This document shows, piece after piece, positions 49,116 to 57,549 of a stretch of DNA of 64,000 nucleotides (positions are counted from its first letter, which is position 1; each line of letters starts with the position of its first letter). The stretch lies in assembly GCA_021792095.1 (NCBI GenBank), contig JAJYVH010000001.1, positions 161,584-225,583 on the forward strand, read 5' to 3'. A program made the translations under genes and the position numbers. The notes under the pieces are model-generated. The model searched no databases. It was not told where the DNA came from and worked only from the letters and a program-made list of their open reading frames with translations. This stretch comes from Microcaldota archaeon. Lineage in GTDB: Archaea; Micrarchaeota; Micrarchaeia; Micrarchaeales; CABMGC01.

Positions 49116-49197
49116 AAGATCCCTGTATTAATTTGTGATTTTCGGCATATTTATACTTATTCTTAGCTTTATCCTGAGTACGTCAAGTGGCAATCCC

Positions 49198-49545
49198 ATG
49201 AAGAAGCCGCCCATTGTAGAGAAGATGGCCACGGACAGGATGCGCAGGCTGCTTGGCATGGCGGAGGAGCGGGCCAAGGAAGGCACGGCCGCCTCCATCA
49301 CGCTGGAGAAACGCTACGTGGCGATAGCCAGGCGCATAAGCATGCACTACAAGGTGCGCGTGCCCGACGGGCTCAAGCACAGGATCTGCAAAAAGTGCGG
49401 CAGCTTCCTTGTTCCCGGGGTGAACTGCAAAGTGAGGCTCTCCAGCTCGCACGGCTACCTAGCATACCTCTGCGAGTGCGGCGCAGAGACGCACTCTTTC
49501 TACAAGCAGGCCAGGACTAGGCCTCCGATGGCTCAGCGAGCATAG
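49198..49545 (+). CDS. rnp4: RNase P protein subunit Rpr2/Rpp21 (RNP4)
   Basis: 115 residues from the ATG encoding MKKPPIVEKMATDR; the frame extends upstream into the promoter (TATA-like ATATTTATAC, 49147-49156). N-terminal helices (MRRLLGMAEERAKEG, YVAIARRISMHYKV) pack on Rpp29. The zinc ribbon uses CKKCGSFLVPGVNC and LCECG. It assists tRNA 5' maturation by the RNase P ribozyme. Its last 29 bases overlap the convergent DJ-1-like gene. Confidence 0.85.
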   Translation: MKKPPIVEKMATDRMRRLLGMAEERAKEGTAASITLEKRYVAIARRISMHYKVRVPDGLKHRICKKCGSFLVPGVNCKVRLSSSHGYLAYLCECGAETHSFYKQARTRPPMAQRA

Positions 49546-50035
49546 CGGAGACGAGCTCCGGTATGAAGTCATTGCCGGCGGCGGTTATTATGTTCCCATC
49601 CCTGACGACGTGCTCCTCCACGGGCTTGCCCCTGTAGAGCTCTATTAGCTTCTTTGTGTCCGCATCCGCCAGTGCTATCCTTTTGTCCTTGATTATGTTG
49701 GCCCTCGCCACCACCTTTATGCCGTTGCCTATGCCCACCACCGCCTTGTTGGCCTCCTTGAAGAGCTTGACGAGGTCGAGCAGCGGCCTGTGGTCGAACA
49801 GCTTCATTGAGTCAACGCCGGGCCCGTCGGCCACGAGCACGGCGTCGAAGTCCAGCGGGTTCATCGCGTCTATCTCGAGCTCTGGCTTGGCGACGGCCCC
49901 ATGGGCCCCCGAGCACTGCTTGAGGCTCGTGCTCGCCAGCTTCACCTCGACGTCCTTCTTGGCGAAAAACAGCTTAAGCTGGGACAGCGTCTCGTCCCTG
50001 AAATCCCTAGGCGCAAGTACTATAGCCACCTTCAT
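49517..50035 (-). CDS. DJ-1/PfpI-family protein lacking the catalytic Cys
   Basis: 172 residues with the class I glutamine amidotransferase-like fold: VAIVLAPRDFRDETL, then AVLVADGPGVDSM and KAVVGIGNGIKVVARANI, ending IPELVSAML. In active DJ-1/PfpI proteins the last of these reads as a nucleophile elbow of the type ICHGP; here it is GIGNGI, so the Cys and His are absent. The Glu in DETL, which normally supports the Cys, is kept. It is likely not a protease or deglycase in the usual way; perhaps a binding protein. The 3' end overlaps the RNase P gene by 29 bases. Confidence 0.8.
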   Translation of the reverse strand: MKVAIVLAPRDFRDETLSQLKLFFAKKDVEVKLASTSLKQCSGAHGAVAKPELEIDAMNPLDFDAVLVADGPGVDSMKLFDHRPLLDLVKLFKEANKAVVGIGNGIKVVARANIIKDKRIALADADTKKLIELYRGKPVEEHVVRDGNIITAAGNDFIPELVSAMLAEPSEA

Positions 50036-50076
50036 GCCATCACTGATGCGTTGCGCGTCAAAAAAGATAAGGCTTG

Positions 50077-51858
50077 CTATTCCCCGCTCTCCTCTGGGTC
50101 CTGGTCCCTCTCGTGCCTCAGGACCCAGGAGATCAGCGTTATGGCCGCTGAGAGCACTAGTGCTATAAGCAGTATGTCCAGGGGCGAGACGAACGCAGCG
50201 CCGGCCTGCTTGCCTGAGCTTGCTATCACGTGCTGGCTCTGGCCGAAGTAGCTGAAAGTCACGTTGGCGTAGCCGTAGGGCACGTCAGTGACGTTTATCG
50301 TGCCGGAGGCGCCGCCGTACGCCACCTCGCTGCCCCCGCCCTCGAACTGCATCATGGCGGTCGCGTTCACCGGCAGGCCGAATATGTCGGTCGTCTTGAG
50401 GTAGACGTCGTAGACAGGCAGCCCTATGCTGACCGTGGGCGTGGAGTTCTGTGTTATGTTCTGCGAGACTGAGAGCAGCAGGCCCTTGTAGTACACGCCG
50501 GTAAGCTCGGACACTACGCCGGCGCCGAGGAACGGGGTGGAGTTGACTATGCTGCCGTTTATCACCGCCGCGCCTATCTCTATGCCCCTGCCGTAAGCGT
50601 CCGTGCCCGCGAGCACCTGCCTGTACTGCCAATCGGCAGTCACGCTCACTGGCCCGGTGACCCTCTGCATCCCGGTGTAGTTGGAGTTCCCGTTGCTCCA
50701 GCCCGAGAACCTGAAGAGCTTACCGTTCCTGACGAAGCTCGTGTTAGTTATAGCGTAAGTGGCTGTCGAGCCGTTCCTGTACCAGCCCGAGCCGCTCGTG
50801 GTGCCGTACTGCGACGAGGCGTTGACGAAGTACTCGACCTGCCAGTTGGCCGTCTCGGTTATGTTGGAGGACATGAGCAGCTGCTGCGACTGCGACGCGC
50901 CGGTGTAGGAGCCCCTGCCCGACCCGGTCCATCCGGCGAACACGGCCCTCGCGCCCGGGCCTATGCCAACCACGCTCGGCGCGTAGAGCGTGGGCGTGCT
51001 GTAGGCCATATACGAGGCCCTGCTCGCGATCTTGCCGTACTGCGACACCACCGTGAGCCTGTAGCCCAGGGTCCACATCTGCGTGCCGTTGGTGGAGAGC
51101 GGCAGGCCGGAGCCCACCTCGAAGTAGTTCACCCTGCTGTCGAGCTCCTTCACGCCATAGGGGTTGCGGAGGCTCGTCTCGCTGCCTGTGCCGTAGCCCA
51201 CGACCCCGTACGCGTTCTGCACCGGCAGGAACGCCCCGTACCTGTATGCGGAAAGGTTCGCGAACGCCACTGGGCGCAGGTATGCGCTTGCCGTAGAGGT
51301 ATTGGCTATCTCGGCGAGCGCGGTAGGCGTGTAGGGGCCCGACGTGCTTGCGCCGAGGTTGGCGCTCCCGACCACCGTGCCGTTGACTTCGAAGTACCAG
51401 GTGTCTCCCTGCGAGTAGAAAGAGTAGTTCATGAATGTGCCGTTGGCCCCGGCCGAGCCGTCAGGGCCTATGGAGCCGAAGAAAGACGAGTCGTTGCCCG
51501 CCGGGAAATACTCGTAGAACCATTCGGCGTTGCCGGCCACCACCTGCTGCCTCGAGGCGCAGCCTGTAGGCGTGCAGTCGTTGGGCACGTTGCCCGTCCT
51601 GTTGAATATGGTGTAGCCCACCTGCAGGAAGGCGCCGTTCGACAGACTCTCGCCGACCCAGAAGGCAGCCGAGCCCGAGCTTACGTTCTGCGGCGTTATC
51701 GTCTGTATCTGCACGCTGGCCCCGCCGTTCTGGCTTGCGGACAGCGACGCGGCCCTTACGCCGCTCTGGAACCAGTACTGGGCGCCGGCAGGATAGGCCA
51801 TTAGCAGGAGCAGCAGCAGGGCGGCAACGGAGAAGAGCCTATACCTTCTCATAGTCAA
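50077..51858 (-). CDS. Large secreted cell-surface protein with C-terminal anchor
   Basis: 593 residues. N-terminal signal peptide (FSVAALLLLLLMAYPAGA) and a C-terminal transmembrane helix (PLDILLIALVLSAAITLISWVL) with a charged tail. Everything between is extracellular, rich in Ser, Thr, Gly, Tyr and Asn, with many sequons (NVS, NRT, NGT, NYS). Two similar modules (FAGWTGSGRGSYTGASQSQ ... ITETANWQ, then FSGWSNGNSNYTGMQ ... VSVTADWQ) resemble InlB-like B-repeats of archaeal surface proteins. Probably an S-layer-associated or adhesion protein. Its start overlaps the end of the deacylase gene. Confidence 0.82.
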   Translation of the reverse strand: MTMRRYRLFSVAALLLLLLMAYPAGAQYWFQSGVRAASLSASQNGGASVQIQTITPQNVSSGSAAFWVGESLSNGAFLQVGYTIFNRTGNVPNDCTPTGCASRQQVVAGNAEWFYEYFPAGNDSSFFGSIGPDGSAGANGTFMNYSFYSQGDTWYFEVNGTVVGSANLGASTSGPYTPTALAEIANTSTASAYLRPVAFANLSAYRYGAFLPVQNAYGVVGYGTGSETSLRNPYGVKELDSRVNYFEVGSGLPLSTNGTQMWTLGYRLTVVSQYGKIASRASYMAYSTPTLYAPSVVGIGPGARAVFAGWTGSGRGSYTGASQSQQLLMSSNITETANWQVEYFVNASSQYGTTSGSGWYRNGSTATYAITNTSFVRNGKLFRFSGWSNGNSNYTGMQRVTGPVSVTADWQYRQVLAGTDAYGRGIEIGAAVINGSIVNSTPFLGAGVVSELTGVYYKGLLLSVSQNITQNSTPTVSIGLPVYDVYLKTTDIFGLPVNATAMMQFEGGGSEVAYGGASGTINVTDVPYGYANVTFSYFGQSQHVIASSGKQAGAAFVSPLDILLIALVLSAAITLISWVLRHERDQDPEESGE

Positions 51859-52648
51859 GTCCTAGCTCATTCAGCTTCTTAAGTGTTTCCGCCTTCGCGG
51901 ACGAGTTGAGGCTCTTCCAGTCCAGCACAGCGGCCTCGGGCCTCACGCTGCTCCTCTCGAGCGCCTGCGACAGCATGCCAAGGTTGTCGGTGCCGTCGGC
52001 GTTAGTTATTGCATGCTTTGGCATTATGTGCGAGAACGCATAGCCCTTATCCAGCGCCAGCCTGGTGAACTTGCCGGGATAGTGCGTGCCCCCTATGCCT
52101 ATCACCACCTTCTCGTGCTCAGGCTCGCCGTCCAGGAACTGCGTCGCGGCGGCGAACACGGCATCGGCCACCTCGCCGAGCGCCTCCTCGTTGCCCGTTA
52201 TCCTCTCATTGCCCCCCAGTTCAGCGAACAGGCAAGGTGTCCTCATAAGCGGCCCGTGGTGCGTAGCCTCGTACGTCTTCTCCACTTCCGCACCCTTGGC
52301 GGCCATGCCCCTCAGCACCTGCAGCATGAGGAGCGGCGTGGCTGTGGAAAGCTCCTTGGGTTTGCCTCCCAGCTTCGCCTCGTCGCCCCAGTTGCCCAGC
52401 GAGTGGGTGGTGAACGACGCCACGCCGGCCTGGCTGGCGTGCTTGCTCAGGAACACGATGGCTTCGCACACGAAGAGATCCGGTGCATTAGTATAAAGGG
52501 CGGGCTCGCCCAGCCCGTACACCACTATGCCTTCGCCCCTGTACTTCATCGGCCCTTCCGTAACCTCATCCAGGCCGTTCGACACGGCCATGTGCCTCGC
52601 CATGCGCACAGCGACGCCGTCCTGCGATGAGTACACTATGCCTATCAA
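51839..52648 (-). CDS. dtdA: D-aminoacyl-tRNA deacylase, GEK1/DtdA type
   Basis: Frees tRNAs mischarged with D-amino acids. At 269 residues it has the family size. Signature blocks: FLSKHASQAGVASFTTHSLGNW, given as FLSKHASQAG and TTHSLGNWG, then KTYEATHHGPLMRTPCLF, VIGIGGTHYPGKFT with the metal-binding His, and AFSHIMPKHAI. The archaeal/plant type, unrelated to bacterial DTD1. First gene of a two-gene unit with the surface protein (20-base overlap), although their functions look unrelated. Confidence 0.93.
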   Translation of the reverse strand: MIGIVYSSQDGVAVRMARHMAVSNGLDEVTEGPMKYRGEGIVVYGLGEPALYTNAPDLFVCEAIVFLSKHASQAGVASFTTHSLGNWGDEAKLGGKPKELSTATPLLMLQVLRGMAAKGAEVEKTYEATHHGPLMRTPCLFAELGGNERITGNEEALGEVADAVFAAATQFLDGEPEHEKVVIGIGGTHYPGKFTRLALDKGYAFSHIMPKHAITNADGTDNLGMLSQALERSSVRPEAAVLDWKSLNSSAKAETLKKLNELGLDYEKV

Positions 52649-52708
52649 TCCAGCGCCTCAGTCTTCATGCACCCCAAGCTTAATACGCTTTCCAAGCGAT
52701 AACCAGGT

Positions 52709-52864
52709 ATGGCCGAGCTTTACATGTGCAGGATATGCAAGCTGCACTACACAAAGAAGGAGCTCGCTGACGCCTGCTTCGCCTGGTGCTCCACCCACGA
52801 CTCGTGCAAGCTCGACATAGCAAGCCAGTCTGTCGAAGCCGGGGCGGCAAGAAAGGCCAAATGA
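52709..52864 (+). CDS. Small zinc-finger protein, 51 residues
   Basis: Short frame ATG to TGA. Cys/His pattern MCRICKLHYTKKEL ... CFAWCSTHDSCKL gives five Cys and two His, enough for one or two zinc sites. GC-rich codon use and a start just after GATAACCAGG. Family not identified; many archaea encode such tiny zinc proteins next to replication and translation genes. Divergent from dtdA and 111 bases ahead of PCNA. Confidence 0.6.
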   Translation: MAELYMCRICKLHYTKKELADACFAWCSTHDSCKLDIASQSVEAGAARKAK

Positions 52865-52933
52865 GCCAGCCGGCGCCCGGCCCGCACGAGAGCGCGGCGC
52901 CAATGGCAACCGGACACGGCAGAGAGCAAACCA

Positions 52934-52943
52934 TATATTAATA
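52934..52943 (+). promoter_or_regulatory. TATA box of PCNA
   Basis: TATATTAATA, 33-42 bases before the ATG at 52976. A purine-rich AAGGGGG shortly before the start is a plausible ribosome binding site, so this gene has a short leader. Confidence 0.6.
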
Positions 52944-52975
52944 CCTTTCGACAATAGTGTAACAAGGGGGCTTGG

Positions 52976-53719
52976 ATGTTCGAGCTTAAGCTTGACAACG
53001 CGAAGTACTGGAGGGACTGCGTAGAGGCGATAGTGAGCCTTGTCGACGAGGGCATATTCACCGTGGGCAAGGACGGCATAAGCCTGCACGCGATGGACCC
53101 GAGCGGAATAAGCATGATCTCGTTCTTCATACCCAGCAAGGCGTTCTCAAAGTACGAGATAGACAAGCCCGTGGACCTCGGGCTGAACATGGACAACCTC
53201 AGCAAGGTGATGTCGAGGACCAGGGACGGCGAGGCGCTGATGATTAAGGAGAACGACGGCAGGCTGCTCATGGAGTTCATCGGCGAGAAGAGCAGGAGGA
53301 GGTACAGGCTCCACCTGATAGACATGAGGAAGAAGGAGGACAAGGAGCCAAAGGTGGAGTTCGACGCAAACATAGAGATGGACGGCGAACACCTGAAGAA
53401 CGTGCTCAAGGACGCCTCGCTCATATCATCGTACATAGCGTTCAAGGCGGCCAAGGACCAGTTCGCGATAAACGCCAAGGGAGACAGCAGCGACCTGGAG
53501 GAGATGAACGAGGTCGACGGCGTTTCCGTGAAGAAGCTCGACGTGTCGAAGGACGCAGCGGCCACCTTCAACCTGGAGTTCCTTGAGAACATGGTGCGCT
53601 CCAACCCCGTCGGCAACCCGCTCACGCTCTCGCTGAAGTCCGACCAGCCCCTCAGGGTGTCGTACAACATAGGGGAGGCCACTGTGACCTACTTCCTGGC
53701 TCCGTACGTGGAGGAGTAG
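52976..53719 (+). CDS. pcn: Sliding clamp PCNA
   Basis: Ring-forming processivity factor for DNA polymerase, FEN1 and ligase. 247 residues, full length. Landmarks: FELKLDNAKYWRDCVEAIVSLVDEG in two parts (FELKLDNAKYWRDC), then LHAMDPSGISMISF, the interdomain loop near residues 118-130 and the terminal YFLAPYVEE. PriL follows after 49 bases on the same strand with its own TATA, making a small replication cluster. Confidence 0.96.
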   Translation: MFELKLDNAKYWRDCVEAIVSLVDEGIFTVGKDGISLHAMDPSGISMISFFIPSKAFSKYEIDKPVDLGLNMDNLSKVMSRTRDGEALMIKENDGRLLMEFIGEKSRRRYRLHLIDMRKKEDKEPKVEFDANIEMDGEHLKNVLKDASLISSYIAFKAAKDQFAINAKGDSSDLEEMNEVDGVSVKKLDVSKDAAATFNLEFLENMVRSNPVGNPLTLSLKSDQPLRVSYNIGEATVTYFLAPYVEE

Positions 53720-53740
53720 GCTGCTGGCGCTAGCGCACCC

Positions 53741-53748
53741 ATATAAAA
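53741..53748 (+). promoter_or_regulatory. TATA box of priL
   Basis: ATATAAAA, 21-28 bases before the ATG at 53769; this is the geometry of a leaderless transcript. Confidence 0.6.
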
Positions 53749-53768
53749 CAGGCTTTGGGAATAACATT

Positions 53769-54704
53769 ATGCAGTCCAGCGGCGAGGCGAAGCTCGATTT
53801 CGCGTACAAATACCCTTTCTCCAGCGAAGCCAGGGAGGTGGTTGCCGCTTCCGGCGAGACTGGCGTAAACGACAAGTACCTCAGGGCCGGCTTCTCGAGG
53901 CTGGAATCCGAGCTCAAGTACGGCGCGGTGCCTAAGGTGCGCGTAAAGGGGCTCAGCTCCCTGAAGCGCGAGTACGTGATGGGCTATGTCTACGCCAGGA
54001 TGCTTGTGAGCGCGACCGGCAGCGACTACGCCATAGCGAGGTTCGCAGAGGCCGAGGCGAAGGGGGCCAGGGAAGCGCTTGATTTCGACACCAACGACAA
54101 CATACTGGCTGCAGCAAAGGAGCTGGGCCTGGAGGCCACGGTGGGCAACGGCGCCTATTTGATGAGGGTGGAGAGGTATCTGTCCGTGCCCAAGAAGACA
54201 GACAGCATGAAGCTCGTGAACCAGAGGCTGGCCAACGGCATTGTGCGGCTCGACAGGAAGGAGATGCTGCAGCTCATGGAAGGCGCTGTGGAGCAGGAGA
54301 TAAGGAGCAGGCTGCCGATAGAGAGGCTGAAGCTGCCCAGGCAGGTGGTGGAGATGGCTAAGGCGCTGAAGAAGTACGAGCCGAGCAGCACGCTGAAGGC
54401 GCCGGGCAAGGGCGCCTACGCCTGGATAGAGAAGCTGCTGGCAAGCCCCATAGCCGACGTGAGGCACAGGTCAGTGAACCTGATATTCGCCCCATACCTG
54501 GTCAACGTCAGGGGGATGGACGAGGAGCAGGCGGCGAAGATAATCACAGACTACATAGAGAAGTGCAAGCAGGTGAACCCGAACACCAAGATAAACGAGT
54601 CGTACATAAGGTACCAGTGCAAGTACGCCAAGAGGAAGGGCAGCAGGCCCATGTCGCTGGCTAGGGCCAGGGAGCTGCTCAGGGACACGGTAGACATAGG
54701 CTGA
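53769..54704 (+). CDS. priL: DNA primase large subunit PriL, without the Fe-S cysteines
   Basis: Regulatory partner of the catalytic primase PriS. 311 residues. The N-terminal half holds YKYPFSSEAREVV and the primase helices (YVMGYVYARMLVSA, NDNILAAAKELGLE). The C-terminal half has RHRSVNLIFAPYLVNVRGM and KCKQVNPNTKINESYIRYQC, as in other PriLs. PriL normally ligates a [4Fe-4S] cluster with four Cys; here only Cys266 and Cys284 exist in the whole protein, so that cluster can hardly form. A tiny zinc-finger gene follows after four bases. Confidence 0.9.
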   Translation: MQSSGEAKLDFAYKYPFSSEAREVVAASGETGVNDKYLRAGFSRLESELKYGAVPKVRVKGLSSLKREYVMGYVYARMLVSATGSDYAIARFAEAEAKGAREALDFDTNDNILAAAKELGLEATVGNGAYLMRVERYLSVPKKTDSMKLVNQRLANGIVRLDRKEMLQLMEGAVEQEIRSRLPIERLKLPRQVVEMAKALKKYEPSSTLKAPGKGAYAWIEKLLASPIADVRHRSVNLIFAPYLVNVRGMDEEQAAKIITDYIEKCKQVNPNTKINESYIRYQCKYAKRKGSRPMSLARARELLRDTVDIG

Positions 54705-54708
54705 TGCC

Positions 54709-54855
54709 ATGAAAGTGTACGGAGCATGCCATGTGTGCGGGAAGCGGGCGAGCAGGAGCTGCAAGCTCTGCGGGCGCATCACCTGCGACGAGCATCTCGA
54801 CCCGAGGACTGGAATCTGCGTAGTCTGCAGGCGCGGGAGGATGGCGGGCGTGTAG
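54709..54855 (+). CDS. Small zinc-finger protein, 48 residues
   Basis: ATG to TAG. It contains CHVCGKRASRSCKLCGRITC and DEHL, then CVVCRRG: seven Cys and two His in a cross-brace-like arrangement such as HIT/B-box zinc fingers. Close spacing (4 bases after priL) suggests co-expression. Function unknown. The stop abuts the stop of the convergent gene. Confidence 0.65.
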   Translation: MKVYGACHVCGKRASRSCKLCGRITCDEHLDPRTGICVVCRRGRMAGV

Positions 54856-55131
54856 CTATCCTTCTGCGAAATCCGCCGCACCCTTGCCCTTGGGGAACGC
54901 CCTGCCCGACGGGCACTCCACCGGCAGGCCAATCTCCTCGGCTATCCTCATCATGTCCGGCATCTCGATGAGCCTCTCTGTGAAGAGCTCGCTGTACTCT
55001 ATGCTGCCCAGCCTCGCCTTTTTCACAGTGAAGGTGATCTGCTGGTACATGCCGCTCCGCCTAACCCTTATCTTGGCGCTGCCCGCCTTGAGTATCTCCA
55101 TCGCCTTGCTCGATAGCTCCATAGGTTCCAC
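54856..55131 (-). CDS. Hypothetical protein, 91 residues
   Basis: Start GTG 55131 or ATG 55122. One helix (SSKAMEILKAGSAK) and a beta hairpin (IRVRRSGMYQQITFTVKK) precede a second helical part and a GKGAADFAEG tail. Not recognised. Divergent from nuoA across 46 bases that hold AT-rich promoter sequence (TTTTCATTAATAAG, 55157-55170). Confidence 0.55.
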   Translation of the reverse strand: MEPMELSSKAMEILKAGSAKIRVRRSGMYQQITFTVKKARLGSIEYSELFTERLIEMPDMMRIAEEIGLPVECPSGRAFPKGKGAADFAEG

Positions 55132-55177
55132 CGCTGGAACGACAGGATATTAACGATTTTCATTAATAAGTAGATGC

Positions 55178-55531
55178 ATGGTGTACCAGTACCTCCAAAT
55201 ACTAGTTTTCGCCATAATAGCGCTGCTCATTCCTGTCGCCCTGCTCGCGATATCAAGGCTCATAAGGAAGAGCGGAAGGGGCAACGCGGTCACAGGCAAG
55301 CCCTACGAGAGCGCGGAGGAGCCGGTCGGCGAGCGCGTCGGCATGATGCGCGAGTACCTGCACTACCTAGTGATGTTCCTCGCCTTCGAGATAATAGCGG
55401 CTATCGTGATAGTATGGTCCGTGTTCCCGAAGCCGATGCAGGCAGCTGACGGTACGTATGTAATCGTCTTCGTTGCGGCTGGCCTCGCGCTCGAGGCGCT
55501 GCTCGTCGTGCTGAGCAGGAGGGCGACATGA
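55178..55531 (+). CDS. nuoA: NADH-quinone oxidoreductase-like subunit A
   Basis: 117 residues, three membrane helices. The conserved loop KPYESAEEPVGERVGMMREY and the following YLVMFLAFEIIAA helix identify NuoA. Its conserved loop has SAEEP where many NuoA proteins have ESG. First gene of the Nuo operon. NuoB starts at an ATGA overlap. Confidence 0.9.
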   Translation: MVYQYLQILVFAIIALLIPVALLAISRLIRKSGRGNAVTGKPYESAEEPVGERVGMMREYLHYLVMFLAFEIIAAIVIVWSVFPKPMQAADGTYVIVFVAAGLALEALLVVLSRRAT

Positions 55532-56103
55532 TGGAAGGAGAAGCGCCATACGACAGGGAAAGGTTCCTGGATGCCGAGCGGGAGATGAGCAAGCTGGTCG
55601 CGGAGTCTATGGAGAAGTACGGGGCGAAGCCGAACGTGCTCTTCGCAAAGCTCTCTGAGGCCACCAAGGCGATATCCAAGGGCATGGTCGACTGGGCCAG
55701 GATAAGGAGCCTCTGGCCGCTGCAGTTCGGCCTCTCCTGCTGCGCCATGGAGATGATGAACTTCGGCTCGGCGCGCATAGACGCCGAGCGGCGCGGCTAT
55801 CTATTCTTCAGGGGCACGCCGAGGCAGGCTGACGTCATGATAGTGGCGGGCTGGGTCACCAAGTCGATGGCGCCTGAGATAAAGAGGCTCTACGAGCAGA
55901 TGATGGAGCCCAGGTATGTCGTCGCGTTCGGGGAGTGCGCCACTTCGGGAGGCCCGTGGTGGGAGAGCTACAACATAATACAGGGCATAGACCAGGTGCT
56001 GCCGGTCGACGTGTACGCTGTGGGCTGCCCCCCGAAGCCCGAGAACCTCTACGCCGCTTTCATGAAGCTGCAGGATAGGATAGGTGGTAGGATTGAAGAC
56101 TGA
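55528..56103 (+). CDS. nuoB: NADH-quinone oxidoreductase-like subunit B
   Basis: 191 residues. Carries the terminal cluster N2: tandem Cys in GLSCCAMEMMN, then GECATSGG and VGCPPKPE, the four ligands. Passes electrons to quinone in the membrane. A 45-residue N-terminal helix is longer than usual. nuoC begins within the last 20 bases. Confidence 0.96.
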   Translation: MMEGEAPYDRERFLDAEREMSKLVAESMEKYGAKPNVLFAKLSEATKAISKGMVDWARIRSLWPLQFGLSCCAMEMMNFGSARIDAERRGYLFFRGTPRQADVMIVAGWVTKSMAPEIKRLYEQMMEPRYVVAFGECATSGGPWWESYNIIQGIDQVLPVDVYAVGCPPKPENLYAAFMKLQDRIGGRIED

Positions 56104-56461
56104 GCGGAACGAACTGCTTAACGGCCTTGAGGGGCTTTACTCGAAGGGCTATACCTACCTGGTCAAGATATACGCCGTAGACTACGTCAAGACCCTGGAG
56201 GCAGTTTACGTAGTCAGGAACATGGAGGAGGCGAAGGAGGAGAGGCTGGAGGTGGAGCTCGACCCTTCCGACGCCTGGGTGCCCAGCGCCATGCGCGTCT
56301 ACAAGGCGGCAGACTGGTACGAGCGCGAGATGCAGGAGATGTTCGCGATCACGATAAAAGGCAGGCAGGCGGAGCGGCTGCTACTCGAGAAATGGAACGG
56401 CAGCGGGGCCCCGCTGCGCAAGAACTTCGCGTGGAGCGAGCCTTACGAGAAGATGAAATGA
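56084..56461 (+). CDS. nuoC: NADH-quinone oxidoreductase-like subunit C
   Basis: 125 residues (GTG 56084, or TTG 56093). Signature YKAADWYEREMQEMFAITI. Hydrophilic subunit that packs against NuoD and NuoB. The protein is shorter than bacterial NuoC, keeping only the core domain. nuoD overlaps by an ATGA. Confidence 0.9.
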   Translation: MVGLKTERNELLNGLEGLYSKGYTYLVKIYAVDYVKTLEAVYVVRNMEEAKEERLEVELDPSDAWVPSAMRVYKAADWYEREMQEMFAITIKGRQAERLLLEKWNGSGAPLRKNFAWSEPYEKMK

Positions 56462-57549
56462 GCACAAGGATAAACATAGGGCCCGTGCACCCCAGCACGC
56501 ACGGAGTGCTCCGCCTGGTCGCGGACATAGAAGGAGACACTGTGCTCAGAGTGGAGCCCCACATAGGATTCCTGCACAGGGGCGTGGAAAAACTGGTGGA
56601 GAACAGGATGTACATGCAGAGCCCCGCGTACATGGAGAAGCTCGACTACGCCGCACCCATGTCCTACGACGAGCTCTACGTGGCCGTGGTGGAGAAGGCC
56701 ATGGGCGTAGAGGTGAAGGAGAGGGCCCAGTGGGTGCGCGTAGTGCTGCTCGAACTGCAGCGAATCGCCAGCCACCTGCTCTGGCTGGGCACGGCGGCCA
56801 ACGACCTAGGCCAGTTCTTCACGCTTTTCATGTGGTGCATGAAGGACAGAGACATGATACTGCGCCTGCTCGAGAGCGCGTCAGGGGCGAGGATGTTCTA
56901 CGTGAACATGCGCATGGGTGGCCTGGTCCAGGACCTGCCGCCCGGGTTCGGAGGGGGCGCGCGCGATGTGCTCGACTACCTAGAGAGGCGCGTAAAGAAG
57001 TACGAGGCATACCTGGAGAAGAACCCTGTGTTCATGGAGAGGACGAAAGGCGTGGGCGTCCTGGGCAAGGAGGATGCGATAAACCTAGGGGTCACCGGGC
57101 CGGTGCTGCGCGCGTCAGGCGTGGGCTACGACACCAGGAAGGACAACGCGTACTATGTTTACGGCAAGCTTTCGTTCAGGCCCCAGACCAGGAGCGAAGG
57201 TGACGTCTTCGCGAGGTACAGGGTAAGGATGATGGAGATAGCGGAGAGCATAAGGCTGGTGCGGGACGCGCTGGACAGGATGCCGGATGGCGATGCAATA
57301 GGCATGCCGGTAAGGCTCATAACTACGGGGGCGAAGAACAGGGAGGCCAGCGCGAGCAGGGAAACGCCGAGGGGCGAAGGCATAATGTACATGGTTGCGG
57401 ACCCGCAGAGGCCGTACAGGCTCGCGATAAGGTCGCCCACCTTCGTGAACCTCGCTGCGCTTACGCACATCGCAAAGGATTGCAGGCTGGCCGACGTGTT
57501 CGCGATACTGGGGAGCCTGGACATAGTGATGGGAGATGCAGATAAGTAG
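56458..57549 (+). CDS. nuoD: NADH-quinone oxidoreductase-like subunit D
   Basis: 363 residues from the ATG encoding MSTRINIGPVHPSTHGVLRL; the frame upstream belongs to nuoC. Conserved quinone-site features GPVHPSTHG, EPHIGFLHRGVEKL and a C-terminal SLDIVMGDADK (the Asp/Glu-containing end) are present. Forms the quinone-binding cavity with NuoB. Overlaps nuoH by 14 bases. Confidence 0.95.
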   Translation: MSTRINIGPVHPSTHGVLRLVADIEGDTVLRVEPHIGFLHRGVEKLVENRMYMQSPAYMEKLDYAAPMSYDELYVAVVEKAMGVEVKERAQWVRVVLLELQRIASHLLWLGTAANDLGQFFTLFMWCMKDRDMILRLLESASGARMFYVNMRMGGLVQDLPPGFGGGARDVLDYLERRVKKYEAYLEKNPVFMERTKGVGVLGKEDAINLGVTGPVLRASGVGYDTRKDNAYYVYGKLSFRPQTRSEGDVFARYRVRMMEIAESIRLVRDALDRMPDGDAIGMPVRLITTGAKNREASASRETPRGEGIMYMVADPQRPYRLAIRSPTFVNLAALTHIAKDCRLADVFAILGSLDIVMGDADK

